From Hyphomicrobiales bacterium (GTDB taxonomy: Bacteria > Pseudomonadota > Alphaproteobacteria > Rhizobiales > Devosiaceae): a stretch of 64,000 bases of DNA. How positions within the stretch are numbered: position 1 is the first letter of the stretch; every line of letters begins with the position of its first letter. The notes beneath the pieces were generated by a model. It had not been told where the DNA came from and did no database searches. It saw only the letters and a list, made by a program, of their open reading frames with translations. Both the position numbers and the translations under genes were made by a program. Of the stretch, positions 45,195 to 54,030 are shown one piece after another. The stretch is from the NCBI GenBank assembly GCA_004144345.1, contig SEEL01000004.1:62001-126000 (forward strand). Direction: 5' to 3'.

Positions 45195-47120
45195 CTAGAG
45201 CAGCACCTGCGTCCCGATCTCGACCACCCGGCCCGTCGGAATATGGAAATACTCCGTGGCGTCCGTGGCGTTGCGGGCCAGCGCGATGAAGATGCGGTCG
45301 AGCCAGATCGGCAGTCCCTTGCGCGACGGTTTCAGCGACCGGCGGCTGAGGAAGAACGAGGTCGACATGATGTCGAACTTCCAGCCGAGCTTGCGCGCCA
45401 GCGTCAGCGCCTTGGGAATGTTCGGCGTCTCGATGAAGCCGAACCGCACCACCACGCGATAGAACAGATCGTTATAGGCGTCGATCGTCACCTTCTCGTC
45501 GTCCGGCACGCGTGGCGTATCGGCCGTCAGCACCGTTAGAATGACGTTGTGCTCGTGCAACACCTTGTAGTGCTTGAGGCTGTGGAGCAGCGCCGTCGGC
45601 GCGCCTTCGATATCGGAGGTGAGGAACACCGCCGTCCCCGGCACGAGGGTCGGTTTCTTCTTGGACAGGTTCTCGACCAGGAATTCGAGCGGCACCTCGT
45701 CGCGGCGCGTCTTCTCGCTGAGGCGGCGGCGTCCAAGGATCCATACGGTCATGATCCCCGCCACCAGAAGCGCCACCGCCGCCGGCACCCAGCCGCCCTG
45801 CAGCAGCTTTACGATGTTGGCGACAAAGAAGCCGATGTCGACGGCAAGGAACGGCACCATCACGATCAGCGTCGGGATCAGGTGCCACTTCCACACGCGG
45901 TACATCACCACGCCGAGCAGGATCGTCGTCACCAGCATCACGCCCGACACCGCAATGCCATAGGCGTTGGACAGATGCGCCGAGCTGCCGAACGACACCA
46001 CGAGGATGATCACGAAGATCATCAGGATCGTGTTGATCTGCGGCATGTAGATCTGCCCGCTCGTCGTCTCCGACGTGTGGCGCACGGTCATGCGCGGCAA
46101 AAGATTCAGCGCGATCGCCTGCCTCGTCAGCGAATAGGTACCGGTGATCACCGCCTGGCTGGCGATGATCGTCGCCGCCGTCGCAAAGATCACGATCGCC
46201 ACCCGCGACCAGTCGGGGAACATCTCGAAGAACGGGTTCGTGATCTGCGACAGATCGTGCGACAGCACGAACGCCCCCTGCCCGAAATAATTCAGCAGCA
46301 GCGCCGGGAACACCAGCGCAAACCAGGCAATGACGATCGGCTTCCGCCCGAAATGGCCGAGGTCGACATACAGCCCCTCGACACCTGTCACCGCGAGGAA
46401 CACCGCGCCCAGCACCACCAGCGCGAGGCTCGGATGGGTGAACAGGAACATCGCGCCATAGGACGGGTTCAGCGCCCACAGCACCGCCGGATATTCGATG
46501 ATCCGCCACAGCCCGCAGGCGGCCAGCACGAGGAACCACAGCGCCGTCACCGGTCCGAAGACGCGCGCCACGCCTTCGGTGCCGAAGCGCTGCACCGAGA
46601 ACAGGCCGACGATCAGCACCAGCGTGATCGGCACGATGAAGCGCTCGAACTGCGGCGCGACGACCGAAATGCCTTCCACCGCCGACAGCACCGAGACCGC
46701 CGGCGTGATGATGGCGTCGCCGAAGAACAGGCCGGCGCCGAGCACGCCCATCACGATGATCCAGCGCGGCCGCTTGGCAAAGCTCGCCGCGGCCAGCGAC
46801 ATCAGCGACAGCGTACCGCCCTCGCCCTTGTTGTCGGCGCGGGTGACGAAGAAAATGTATTTGATGGTGACGATGATCGTCAGCGCCCAGATGATGAGCG
46901 ACAGCAGGCCCATGATCTCGACATCGGTTTCCTGCGACGCCGGACGGATCGAGAGCGCCTGGCGGAACGCATAGAGCGGGCTTGTGCCGATATCGCCATA
47001 AACGACGCCCAGGGCGCCGAGCACGAGAGCGGGCATGTGCTTGTTGTTGGCGTGGCCGGCCGTTTGGCTCGCAACGTCGCCGGCAGCCTTCTTGGTGCCG
47101 GATGCATTCGTCTGCGTCAT
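45195..47120 (-). CDS. kup: Low-affinity potassium transporter Kup
   Basis: A 641-residue Kup/HAK transporter. ALGVVYGDIGTSPLYAFRQAL is the family N-terminal motif near residue 36, followed by about 12 helices and a C-terminal cytosolic domain of ~150 residues (VPGTAVFLTSDIEGAPTALLHSLKH). It imports K+ with protons. ATG 47120 (MTQTNASGTKKAAGD) is preferred over the upstream frame to 47162. Rhizobia often carry several kup copies. Confidence 0.96.
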   Translation of the reverse strand: MTQTNASGTKKAAGDVASQTAGHANNKHMPALVLGALGVVYGDIGTSPLYAFRQALSIRPASQETDVEIMGLLSLIIWALTIIVTIKYIFFVTRADNKGEGGTLSLMSLAAASFAKRPRWIIVMGVLGAGLFFGDAIITPAVSVLSAVEGISVVAPQFERFIVPITLVLIVGLFSVQRFGTEGVARVFGPVTALWFLVLAACGLWRIIEYPAVLWALNPSYGAMFLFTHPSLALVVLGAVFLAVTGVEGLYVDLGHFGRKPIVIAWFALVFPALLLNYFGQGAFVLSHDLSQITNPFFEMFPDWSRVAIVIFATAATIIASQAVITGTYSLTRQAIALNLLPRMTVRHTSETTSGQIYMPQINTILMIFVIILVVSFGSSAHLSNAYGIAVSGVMLVTTILLGVVMYRVWKWHLIPTLIVMVPFLAVDIGFFVANIVKLLQGGWVPAAVALLVAGIMTVWILGRRRLSEKTRRDEVPLEFLVENLSKKKPTLVPGTAVFLTSDIEGAPTALLHSLKHYKVLHEHNVILTVLTADTPRVPDDEKVTIDAYNDLFYRVVVRFGFIETPNIPKALTLARKLGWKFDIMSTSFFLSRRSLKPSRKGLPIWLDRIFIALARNATDATEYFHIPTGRVVEIGTQVLL

Positions 47121-47264
47121 GTAGCCTTCAAAGCCCCCCGATGAGGCGGGCGGGTGGTACACCCGGCCTAGATCGCGTTCAACGGGTCAATCTGCGACAG
47201 GTTAGCAAGTTTTCCTGTTGCGAAAAATGCCCGGCGCGCGAACGCGTTCCCATTCCTCCACAAC

Positions 47265-47306
47265 GGTTGGCCAAGCGAGCCCTCTCGGGCTCGATTGGTC
47301 CAGAGC
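47265..47306 (+). repeat. Intergenic hairpin repeat, copy B
   Basis: This copy begins GGTTGGCCAAGCGAGCCCTC and folds with CGAGCCC/GGGCTCG plus CCAA/TTGG arms, ending CCAGAGC. The 330-base kup upstream gap (47121-47450) consists of copies B and C, the FMN-reductase terminator and a short AT-richer segment; I see no gene there. Confidence 0.7.
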
Positions 47307-47321
47307 ACAATAAAACAGTGC

Positions 47322-47372
47322 GGTTGGCCAAGCGGCTGGAGCGCGTCAGCGCGTAATCGCTTGGTCCAGAGC
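47322..47372 (+). repeat. Intergenic hairpin repeat, copy C
   Basis: It begins GGTTGGCCAAGCGGCTGGAG and ends CGCTTGGTCCAGAGC. CCAAGCG pairs with CGCTTGG over 7 bp, and the inner loop differs from copy B. B and C are tandem, 15 bases apart, in the same orientation. Confidence 0.7.
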
Positions 47373-47373
47373 G

Positions 47374-47410
47374 CTACAAACAAGAAGGGCGGCGCTTGTG
47401 GCGCCGCCCT
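47374..47410 (-). terminator. Intrinsic terminator of FMN reductase gene
   Basis: GGGCGGCGC (47387-47395) and GCGCCGCCC (47401-47409) form a perfect 9-bp stem. On the minus strand it is followed by TTCTTGTTTGT, about 41 bases past the stop. Confidence 0.85.
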
Positions 47411-47450
47411 CGTCGGGGAAGAAGGAGAGACCCCGGCGTTCCGGGATAGC

Positions 47451-48053
47451 TTAGGCGGCCTTGGCGGCAACCTCGTCGGCGGCGCGGGCCACCTTGGTGG
47501 CGTTGGTCCACCAGGCCAGATTGTCCAGCACGTCCTTGGTGAACGGCACCTGGCCGGGCAGCACGTCGTCCCAGGTCTTCTGGCCCATCATGATGGGGCC
47601 GAAGTCCGAGCCGCCGATGTGCAGCGCGTGACGGACGGTCACTGCCTGCAGTTCGGTCAGGATCGTGCGCAGATGCTCGACAGCGCGGGCGCCGCCCACC
47701 GAACCGTAGGCGACGAAGGCCACGGCCTTCTTCATGAACGGCTTGTAGGCCCAGTCGATGGCGTTCTTCAGCGCGCCCGGGATCGAGCGGTTATATTCCG
47801 GCGTCACGATGATGTAGCCGTCGAATTCGTTCAGCTTGGCCTGCCACTTGGCGGCTTCGGCGTTGGGGGTCGGCATCCACAGATCGGAAGCCGGGGCGTC
47901 GAACAGCGGCAGCGGATAGTCCTTCAGATCGACGATCTCGACGTCGAAATAGCCGGTTTGGGCGGCCAGGTCGGCGATCCACTTGGCGGGCTTGTCGCCC
48001 TGACGGTTCGGGCGAATGCTGCCGATGATCACGGCAATTTTGGACTTGGTCAT
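47451..48053 (-). CDS. NADPH-dependent FMN reductase
   Basis: A 200-residue flavodoxin-like reductase. VIIGSIRPNRQGDKPAKWI binds the FMN phosphate, and VTPEYNRSIPGALKNAIDWAYK near residue 85 is the family signature. It reduces FMN, quinones or azo compounds with NAD(P)H. ATG 48053 (MTKSKIAVIIGS) fits the family start; the frame to 48071 adds six residues. The 244-base gap upstream holds no gene I can support. Confidence 0.93.
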   Translation of the reverse strand: MTKSKIAVIIGSIRPNRQGDKPAKWIADLAAQTGYFDVEIVDLKDYPLPLFDAPASDLWMPTPNAEAAKWQAKLNEFDGYIIVTPEYNRSIPGALKNAIDWAYKPFMKKAVAFVAYGSVGGARAVEHLRTILTELQAVTVRHALHIGGSDFGPIMMGQKTWDDVLPGQVPFTKDVLDNLAWWTNATKVARAADEVAAKAA

Positions 48054-48297
48054 TTTGCTCTCCAGTAACAAAGCGTAACTGAGGGCAGATATGTGCCTGC
48101 GTTCAGATTCCGCAAGCGGGCACTTTGTCCGAGCCAGCGAACAGATTGTTCATCGCGTGAAACCCATGACCCCTAGGCACAATCCTGTGCGTGCCGGAAA
48201 TCCTGGGCTGCGCCGCGAGTGCCCTGCCGAAAGCACTGGCCGGCCAACGACCGGTCAGTTTTGGCGAGGGTATTGTTCGCTAATATCGATCAATCGC

Positions 48298-49056
48298 TCA
48301 GCCGCCGAGGATGGCGCGATACCGCCGCACCGTCTCGGCGAGACCATAGATCAGCGCATCGGCGGTCACCGCATGGCCGATCGAGCATTCGTCGAGATCG
48401 GGAATCGCCTGCATCAGCGCCGGCAGATTGGCGAGGTTGAGATCGTGCCCGGCATTGACGCCGAGCCGCTTGCCGCCCGCCGCGTTCGTGCCGGCCTCGC
48501 GCGCCGCATCGGCGGTTTCGCGCAACGCCGCCAGATGCACCGCCGCCACTTCCGGCTTCAGCGCCCCGCCATAGGGCCCGGTATAGAGCTCCACGCGGTC
48601 GGCGCCGACGAGCGCCGCCGCCGCCGGCGCGGTAGCCTCGGCATTGATGAATAGCGACACCCGCATCCCGGCCGCATGCAGCCGTTCGATCGCCGGCACC
48701 AGCACGGCCCGGTTCGCCTCGATGGCCCAGCCATGGTCCGACGTCGCCTGCATCGGATCGTCGGGCACCAAGGTCACCTGCTCGGGCCTGGCCCGTTCGC
48801 ACAGCGTCAGGAAATCGTCCGTCGGGTAACCCTCGATGTTGAACTCCCGGCCGGGGAATTCCTCACGGAGCAGCGTCGCCAGCTCGAACACATCGGTCCG
48901 GCGGATATGCCGCTCATCCGGCCGCGGATGGACGGTAATGCCCTCGGCGCCCGCCTCGAGCGCAATCCGGGCCATGCCGGTGACGCTCGGCCACGGCACG
49001 GCGCGGCGGTTACGGAGTTGGGCGATCGCGTTGAGATTGACGGAGAGCTTGGCCAT
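48298..49056 (-). CDS. pdxJ: Pyridoxine 5'-phosphate synthase
   Basis: A 252-residue TIM-barrel enzyme. SVNLNAIAQLRNRRAVPWPS opens the barrel, ITVHPRPDERHIR near residue 40 holds active-site His and Arg, and LGVNAGHDLNLANLPAL near 200 the phosphate-binding end. It condenses 1-deoxyxylulose 5-phosphate with 3-amino-2-oxopropyl phosphate, the last step of the DXP-dependent B6 pathway. It is downstream of two EamA exporter genes on the same strand. Confidence 0.97.
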   Translation of the reverse strand: MAKLSVNLNAIAQLRNRRAVPWPSVTGMARIALEAGAEGITVHPRPDERHIRRTDVFELATLLREEFPGREFNIEGYPTDDFLTLCERARPEQVTLVPDDPMQATSDHGWAIEANRAVLVPAIERLHAAGMRVSLFINAEATAPAAAALVGADRVELYTGPYGGALKPEVAAVHLAALRETADAAREAGTNAAGGKRLGVNAGHDLNLANLPALMQAIPDLDECSIGHAVTADALIYGLAETVRRYRAILGG

Positions 49057-49099
49057 GGAGCGGCCTTACACCAGCGCCGCCGCGGTTTGAAGCCCGACG

Positions 49100-49984
49100 C
49101 TAGGCGGTCCCGGTCATCCGGGTCCGCCGCCCGTCCATGATCACCACCGCCACGCCGCTCGCGAGGATCACTGCGATACCGGCCAGCGCCAGCGTGTTGG
49201 GCAGCGTGCCGAACGCCACCACCCCGGCGATCAGCGCCCAGATCGTGCTCGTATAGAAGAACGGCGCCACCGCCCCCACCGCGCCCCGCCGGTAGGCAAG
49301 GAAGATGAAGAGGTGCCCGATGGTAAGGAACACCGCCGAGCCGAACAGCAGCCCGACGATCCGCAGATCCGGCATCACGAAGCGCTCGAACAGCAACGTC
49401 GCGATCCCCGCGCCAACCAGCACCACCGCCCCTGCCCCGAGCGGCACCACGAGCCCCGGCACATCGGCCTTCACCTGCCGCCCGATCAGATCGCGCGCGG
49501 CGCAGCACACGGCGTTCCACAGGCCGAACAGCGCAAAGGCCGAAAAGCCGCTGCCGCCCGGCTGCGCCACCATCAGCGCGCCGAAGAAGGCGAGGCAGAT
49601 CAGCGCGATCTCGGCCTTGCCGATCTTGGTGCCGAAGAACCACACCGCCGCCAGTGTCAGCAGCATCGGCGCCAGCTGGCTGAGCGCCGTCACATCGGCA
49701 ATCGGCGCATAGGCGAGACCGATGATGTAGCCCAGCACCGCCAGCAGTTCGAACGCATTGCGCCCCATCACCACCGGGTCGAACACTTTCGGCAGCGCCT
49801 TCGCCTGCCCCGTGACGACGAGCAGCGGCACCCCGAGGATCACCGTCGCAACGCCGCGCAAAAACAGCGTCTCGAAGGGCGGGATGTCCGCCATGACGAA
49901 TTTGAGGATCGTGTCGTTGACGATGAACGCCGCCGTCGCGGCCGTCATCAGCACGATGCCGTGGAGATTGTTCTGCTCGCTCAC
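49100..49984 (-). CDS. EamA-family DMT transporter (copy 1)
   Basis: A 294-residue protein with ten helices in two EamA repeats. FLRGVATVILGVPLLVV and PIADVTALSQLAPMLLTLAAVWFFG are family landmarks. It likely exports a metabolite. Its start overlaps the preceding EamA gene stop by 4 bases. The two share many positions (NAVCCAARDLIGRQV against TAIGTAARDIVGRKV), so they are tandem duplicates. Confidence 0.92.
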   Translation of the reverse strand: MSEQNNLHGIVLMTAATAAFIVNDTILKFVMADIPPFETLFLRGVATVILGVPLLVVTGQAKALPKVFDPVVMGRNAFELLAVLGYIIGLAYAPIADVTALSQLAPMLLTLAAVWFFGTKIGKAEIALICLAFFGALMVAQPGGSGFSAFALFGLWNAVCCAARDLIGRQVKADVPGLVVPLGAGAVVLVGAGIATLLFERFVMPDLRIVGLLFGSAVFLTIGHLFIFLAYRRGAVGAVAPFFYTSTIWALIAGVVAFGTLPNTLALAGIAVILASGVAVVIMDGRRTRMTGTA

Positions 49985-50871
49985 GCCAGCACCATCAGCC
50001 GCCGCCGGCGTTCATCGAGCAGCACCACCGCGACGCCGCTGATCACGATCAGGCAGATCCCGGCGATCGCCAGCGCATTGGGGAAGGTGCCGAAGACGAA
50101 CACGCCCGACAGCATCGCCCACAGCGAGAACAGATAATAGAACGGCGCCACGGCCGACGTCGCCGCCGCGCGATACGACATGAAGATGAAGATGTGGCCA
50201 AGGCTGAGGAACAGCCCCGAACCGGCGAGCAGCAGCAGATGGCGCGGGCTCGGCATCACCCATTGCTCGAAACCGAACGTCGCGATGCCCGCCCCGACCA
50301 TCACCAGCAGCAGGGTGGAATAGGCCACCACCAGCGCCGGAATGTTGGTGCCGACCTTGCGCCCGACGATGTCGCGCGCCGCCGTGCCAATCGCGGTCAG
50401 CACGCCAAGGACCGCATAGGGCGTCGCCCCGCTGCCGCCCGGCTGCGCCACCAGCAGCGCCCCGGCAAAGCCGAGCACCATCAGCAGCAGCCGCGACCTG
50501 CCGATCTTCTCGCGATAGATCACCGCCACGCCCAGCAGCAGCAGCATCGGCGAAATCTGCCCCAGCGCCGACAGATCGGCGATCGGCATGTTGGCCAGCG
50601 CCACAACGAAGCAGAGCACCGCGAACAATTCGAACAGATTGCGCAGCACCACCCAGCGATCGAAGACATGCTTCAGCTGCCGGCCATTGCCCGACAGCAG
50701 CACCACCGGCAACAGGATCAGCGACGCCAGCACCCCGCGCATGAACAGCACCTGATAAGGCGGCAGCCCCTCCGTCGCGAGCTTCATCAGCACGTCGTTC
50801 ACGGAGAACACGCAGGTGGCGATCACCATCAAGGCAATGCCGCGCAGATTGGACGTCGGAGGGGAGGACAT
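49981..50871 (-). CDS. EamA-family DMT transporter (copy 2)
   Basis: A 296-residue ten-helix EamA transporter, first of the tandem pair. LFMRGVLASLILLPVVLL and PIADLSALGQISPMLLLLGVAVIYREK are family landmarks. The overlap ATGA couples it to the next copy. A pair of homologous DMT proteins could act as a heterodimer, as for some small multidrug exporters, or have separate substrates; I cannot tell which. Confidence 0.92.
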   Translation of the reverse strand: MSSPPTSNLRGIALMVIATCVFSVNDVLMKLATEGLPPYQVLFMRGVLASLILLPVVLLSGNGRQLKHVFDRWVVLRNLFELFAVLCFVVALANMPIADLSALGQISPMLLLLGVAVIYREKIGRSRLLLMVLGFAGALLVAQPGGSGATPYAVLGVLTAIGTAARDIVGRKVGTNIPALVVAYSTLLLVMVGAGIATFGFEQWVMPSPRHLLLLAGSGLFLSLGHIFIFMSYRAAATSAVAPFYYLFSLWAMLSGVFVFGTFPNALAIAGICLIVISGVAVVLLDERRRRLMVLA

Positions 50872-50969
50872 TTGGGCCGGGGCTCGAAGACCGCCTCACC
50901 TATCCGGCTTTGGCCCCGAACTCAATCGGACGTCCTTCTCTCCGGCGCTATGTCGCAAGCCCCGCGCGG

Positions 50970-51512
50970 CTAGTACGTGCAGTTTCCGTGATAGCTCTGG
51001 CAATAGCTGTTGGACGGGCAGCAATAGGGCAACGGCGGGTTGTAGCGCTTGTCGGCGCAGCAATTGTAGCCATAGGGGCATTCGGTGCCGATATAGAGGC
51101 ACCACGCGGCCTTCGCCGTGCTCGGCGCCGCGGCCACGGCAATCGCCGACATCGAGGCGATGCCCGCCGCGCGCGCCACCTTGGCGAACACCGTACGGCG
51201 GCTGATCAACGGTTGCACCGGCGCGCCGGCTTCCGCCACCGGCTGGCTTTGCGATTTCCGCAGCGCCTGCCTGGCGCCGTTAAGCCCGGCCGTCACGATA
51301 TGCAGAACGAACAGCCCCGTCGCCACGGCGGCGAGCGCGCCCGCCACGACGGCAATGGACGGCAGTCCCGTCACCGCGGCGAGGACCAGCGCCGCGGCGA
51401 AGACGCCGAGGCTGGTCAGCATGAAAAACAGCGATTCCCGCATGCAGCGGGCACAGGTTCCGATACGCCGCACGAACAGCACGGCTTCTTCGCGCAATCT
51501 GTCGATCGTCAT
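50970..51512 (-). CDS. Membrane protein with Tat-like motif and eight-cysteine tail
   Basis: A 180-residue protein of mixed layout. An N-terminal CARC (20-23) is followed by two helices (28-48, 52-72). A loop ends in SRRTVF (104-109), which resembles a Tat twin-arginine motif, then a third hydrophobic segment (112-135). The last 43 residues are Cys-rich: Cys at 138, 145, 151, 152, 164, 165, 171 and 178, with spacing 6-5-11-5-6. The CPYGYNCC and YCCPSNSYC blocks look granulin-like. I know no matching family. Confidence 0.65.
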   Translation of the reverse strand: MTIDRLREEAVLFVRRIGTCARCMRESLFFMLTSLGVFAAALVLAAVTGLPSIAVVAGALAAVATGLFVLHIVTAGLNGARQALRKSQSQPVAEAGAPVQPLISRRTVFAKVARAAGIASMSAIAVAAAPSTAKAAWCLYIGTECPYGYNCCADKRYNPPLPYCCPSNSYCQSYHGNCTY

Positions 51513-51592
51513 CCGATCCCCCTCTCATCAACCGTTTCAGGCTGTCACGGGAGGGGAACCGGTCGCATGACCTACCTTGACTACGTCGGGAG

Positions 51593-52147
51593 CTACATCC
51601 CTTCGGGGCCGCGCGAGATGGCGGCGAGGCCGGTCCGGACCACTTCGACCAACCCGAGCGGCATCATGATGGCGATGAAGCTGTCGATCTTGCTCGGCTT
51701 GCCGGTGATCTCGAACACGAAGCTCTCGGTCGTCGCGTCGACGATCTGCGCCCGATACGCATCGGCAAGGCGCAACGCCTCGGCGCGCGGCTCGCCCGTG
51801 CTCGCAACCTTCACCAGCGCCAGTTCGCGCTCCAGCGCCTTGCCCTCGGCGGTGAGGTCATGCACCCGGTGCACCGGCACCAGCCGCTCGAGCTGCAGCT
51901 TGATCTGCGACAGCACTTTCGGCGTCGCCACCGTCACCACCGTGATGCGGCTCAGCCCCTTGTCGTGTTCGGTCTCCGAGACCGTGAGGCTGTCGATGTT
52001 GTAGCCACGCGCCGCGAACAGGCCGACGATGCGCGCCAGGATACCGGGCTCATTGTCGACCAGCACGCTGAGCGTGTGCCGCTCGGCAGTCTGCGTTTCC
52101 GCGGCGAGGAAATAGGCCGAGCCGCTCGGCTGAAGATGTGCGTTCAT
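51593..52147 (-). CDS. ilvH: Acetolactate synthase small (regulatory) subunit
   Basis: A 184-residue regulatory subunit with an ACT domain: HTLSVLVDNEPGILARIVGLFAARGYNIDSLTV near residue 24, including the valine-binding region. The second domain contains RELALVKV. It binds the IlvI catalytic subunit and gives valine feedback inhibition. It begins 11 bp after the ilvI stop, forming an ilvIH operon under the leader at 53978-54078. Confidence 0.96.
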   Translation of the reverse strand: MNAHLQPSGSAYFLAAETQTAERHTLSVLVDNEPGILARIVGLFAARGYNIDSLTVSETEHDKGLSRITVVTVATPKVLSQIKLQLERLVPVHRVHDLTAEGKALERELALVKVASTGEPRAEALRLADAYRAQIVDATTESFVFEITGKPSKIDSFIAIMMPLGLVEVVRTGLAAISRGPEGM

Positions 52148-52158
52148 TTTGGTGCTCC

Positions 52159-53928
52159 TCAGACCAGCTGCTTGCCCTTGGCGTCGATGACCGAGCCGAT
52201 GTCGTCCTGGAAGTCGGGCAGGATCATCTCATTGTGCGGCTTGCCCGACGGGATCATCGGCAGGCAGTTCTCGTGCTTTTCGACGAGGCAGTCGAAGATG
52301 ACCGGACCGTCATAGTCGAGCATCTCCTTGATCGCCGCGTCGAGCTTCTTGGGATCGTCGCATTTGATGCCCTTGGCGCCGAACGCTTCGGCCAGCTTAA
52401 CGAAATCGGGCAGCGACTCCGAATAGGAATGCGCGTAGCGCCCGCCATGCAGCAGATCCTGCCACTGGCGCACCATGCCCATGCGTTCATTGTTGAGGAT
52501 GAAGATCTTGACCGGCAGGCGGTACTGCACCGCCGTCGAGATTTCCTGCATCGTCATCTGCACCGAGGCTTCGCCGGCGATGTCGATGACCAGTGCATCC
52601 GGATGCGCCACCTGCACGCCGACGGCGGCCGGCAGGCCATAGCCCATCGTGCCGAGGCCGCCCGACGTCATCCAGTGGTTCGGCTGCTCGAAGTGGAAAT
52701 GCTGCGCCGCCCACATCTGGTGCTGGCCGACTTCGGTGGTGATGAACACCTCGCGCCCCTTGGTCGCCTCATAGAGACGCTGGATCGCGTGCTGCGGCTT
52801 GATCGTCGTGTCGGAGTTCTTGAAGCCGAGCGACTTCTTGGCACGCCAGCCATCGATCTGCTTCCACCACGGCGCGATCGCCTCGGTGCGCGGCTGGTTG
52901 GTCTTGCTCCGCCAGATGCGGACCATTTCCTCGAGCACCAGCCCGCAATCGCCCACGATCGGCAGATCGATGCGCACGTTCTTGTTGATCGAGGACGGGT
53001 CGATATCGACATGGATCTTGGTCGAGCCCGGCGAGAAGGCATCGAGGCGGCCGGTGATGCGGTCGTCGAAGCGCGCCCCGATGTTGATCATCAGGTCGCA
53101 ATCATGCATCGCCATGTTGGCTTCGTAGGTGCCGTGCATGCCCAGCATGCCCATCCATTGCGGATCGGAACCGGGGAACGAGCCGAGCCCCATCAGCGTC
53201 GAGGTCACCGGAAAGCCGGTGAGCTCCGCCAGTTCGCGCAGCTTCTCGCTCGCCTCGGGGCCGGAGTTGATGACGCCGCCGCCGGTGTAGAAGATCGGCC
53301 GTTCGGCGCGCAGCATCAAATCCACCGCCTGCTCGATCGCGGCCACATCGCCCGACGTCGCCGGGTGATAGCTCTTGTGGCGCGTCGTCGCGATCTCGTC
53401 GGCACCGTAATAGGTGCCCATCGCGAACTGCACGTCCTTGGGGATGTCGATCAGCACCGGGCCGGGCCGGCCGCTGCGCGCAATGTGGAAGGCCTCATGC
53501 AGCACGCGCGGCAGCTCCGCGACGCTCTTCACGAGGTAATTGTGCTTGGTGCAGCTGCGCGTGATGCCGACCGTGTCGCATTCCTGGAACGCGTCCGAGC
53601 CGATCAGCGCCGTCGGCACCTGCGCCGTGATGACGACCAGCGGGATCGAGTCCATCAGCGCATCGGTGAGCGGGGTAACGACATTGGTCGCGCCCGGGCC
53701 GGAGGTCACGAGCACGCAGCCGACCTTGCCGGTCGAGCGCGCATAGCCCTCGGCCATGTGGCCGGCGCCCTGCTCGTGCCGCACGAGGATGTGCTGCAGC
53801 TTGTCCTGCTGGAACATCGCATCATAAATCGGCAGGGCCGCGCCGCCCGGGTACCCGAAGATATGCTCGACGCCCTGATCCACCAGCGCCTGGATCACCA
53901 TCTCGGCGCCCGTCATCTGCTCGGCCAT
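52159..53928 (-). CDS. ilvI: Acetolactate synthase large (catalytic) subunit
   Basis: A 589-residue thiamine diphosphate enzyme. VDQGVEHIFGYPGGAALPIYD near the N-terminus, VRHEQGAGHMAEGYAR with the catalytic Glu near 50, and DIAGEASVQMTMQEISTAVQYRLPVKIFILNNE near 450 with the ThDP-binding motif are all present. The ThDP motif reads GEAS where GDGS/GDGC is common. It makes acetolactate or acetohydroxybutyrate in valine, leucine and isoleucine synthesis. The leader has a candidate attenuator. Confidence 0.97.
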   Translation of the reverse strand: MAEQMTGAEMVIQALVDQGVEHIFGYPGGAALPIYDAMFQQDKLQHILVRHEQGAGHMAEGYARSTGKVGCVLVTSGPGATNVVTPLTDALMDSIPLVVITAQVPTALIGSDAFQECDTVGITRSCTKHNYLVKSVAELPRVLHEAFHIARSGRPGPVLIDIPKDVQFAMGTYYGADEIATTRHKSYHPATSGDVAAIEQAVDLMLRAERPIFYTGGGVINSGPEASEKLRELAELTGFPVTSTLMGLGSFPGSDPQWMGMLGMHGTYEANMAMHDCDLMINIGARFDDRITGRLDAFSPGSTKIHVDIDPSSINKNVRIDLPIVGDCGLVLEEMVRIWRSKTNQPRTEAIAPWWKQIDGWRAKKSLGFKNSDTTIKPQHAIQRLYEATKGREVFITTEVGQHQMWAAQHFHFEQPNHWMTSGGLGTMGYGLPAAVGVQVAHPDALVIDIAGEASVQMTMQEISTAVQYRLPVKIFILNNERMGMVRQWQDLLHGGRYAHSYSESLPDFVKLAEAFGAKGIKCDDPKKLDAAIKEMLDYDGPVIFDCLVEKHENCLPMIPSGKPHNEMILPDFQDDIGSVIDAKGKQLV

Positions 53929-53977
53929 CTCTTAGTCCTTCCTCACTCGTCCGCCCGCTCGCGGAAATTCAGGCAAT

Positions 53978-53999
53978 AAAAAAGGCCCCATCAGGGACC
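53978..53999 (-). terminator. Leader terminator of ilvIH attenuator
   Basis: On the minus strand GGTCCC-TGAT-GGGGCC forms a 6-bp stem (one G-T pair) followed directly by TTTTTT. It lies about 50 bases before the ilvI ATG and 31 bases after the leader-peptide stop, so it would stop transcription before ilvI. Confidence 0.8.
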
Positions 54000-54030
54000 T
54001 GTTTGCGCGCACCAGTCTTCTCGCGGGGAG

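Noticed and set aside
45549-47144. 531-codon plus-strand frame, very His/Arg/Asp-rich
   Set aside because: Antisense shadow of kup; extreme His/Arg content is not protein-like.
48054-48297. Small gene or RNA between the FMN reductase and pdxJ genes
   Set aside because: Only short inverted repeats (e.g. GCACA/TGTGC) are seen; no frame with a Shine-Dalgarno and no clear RNA fold.
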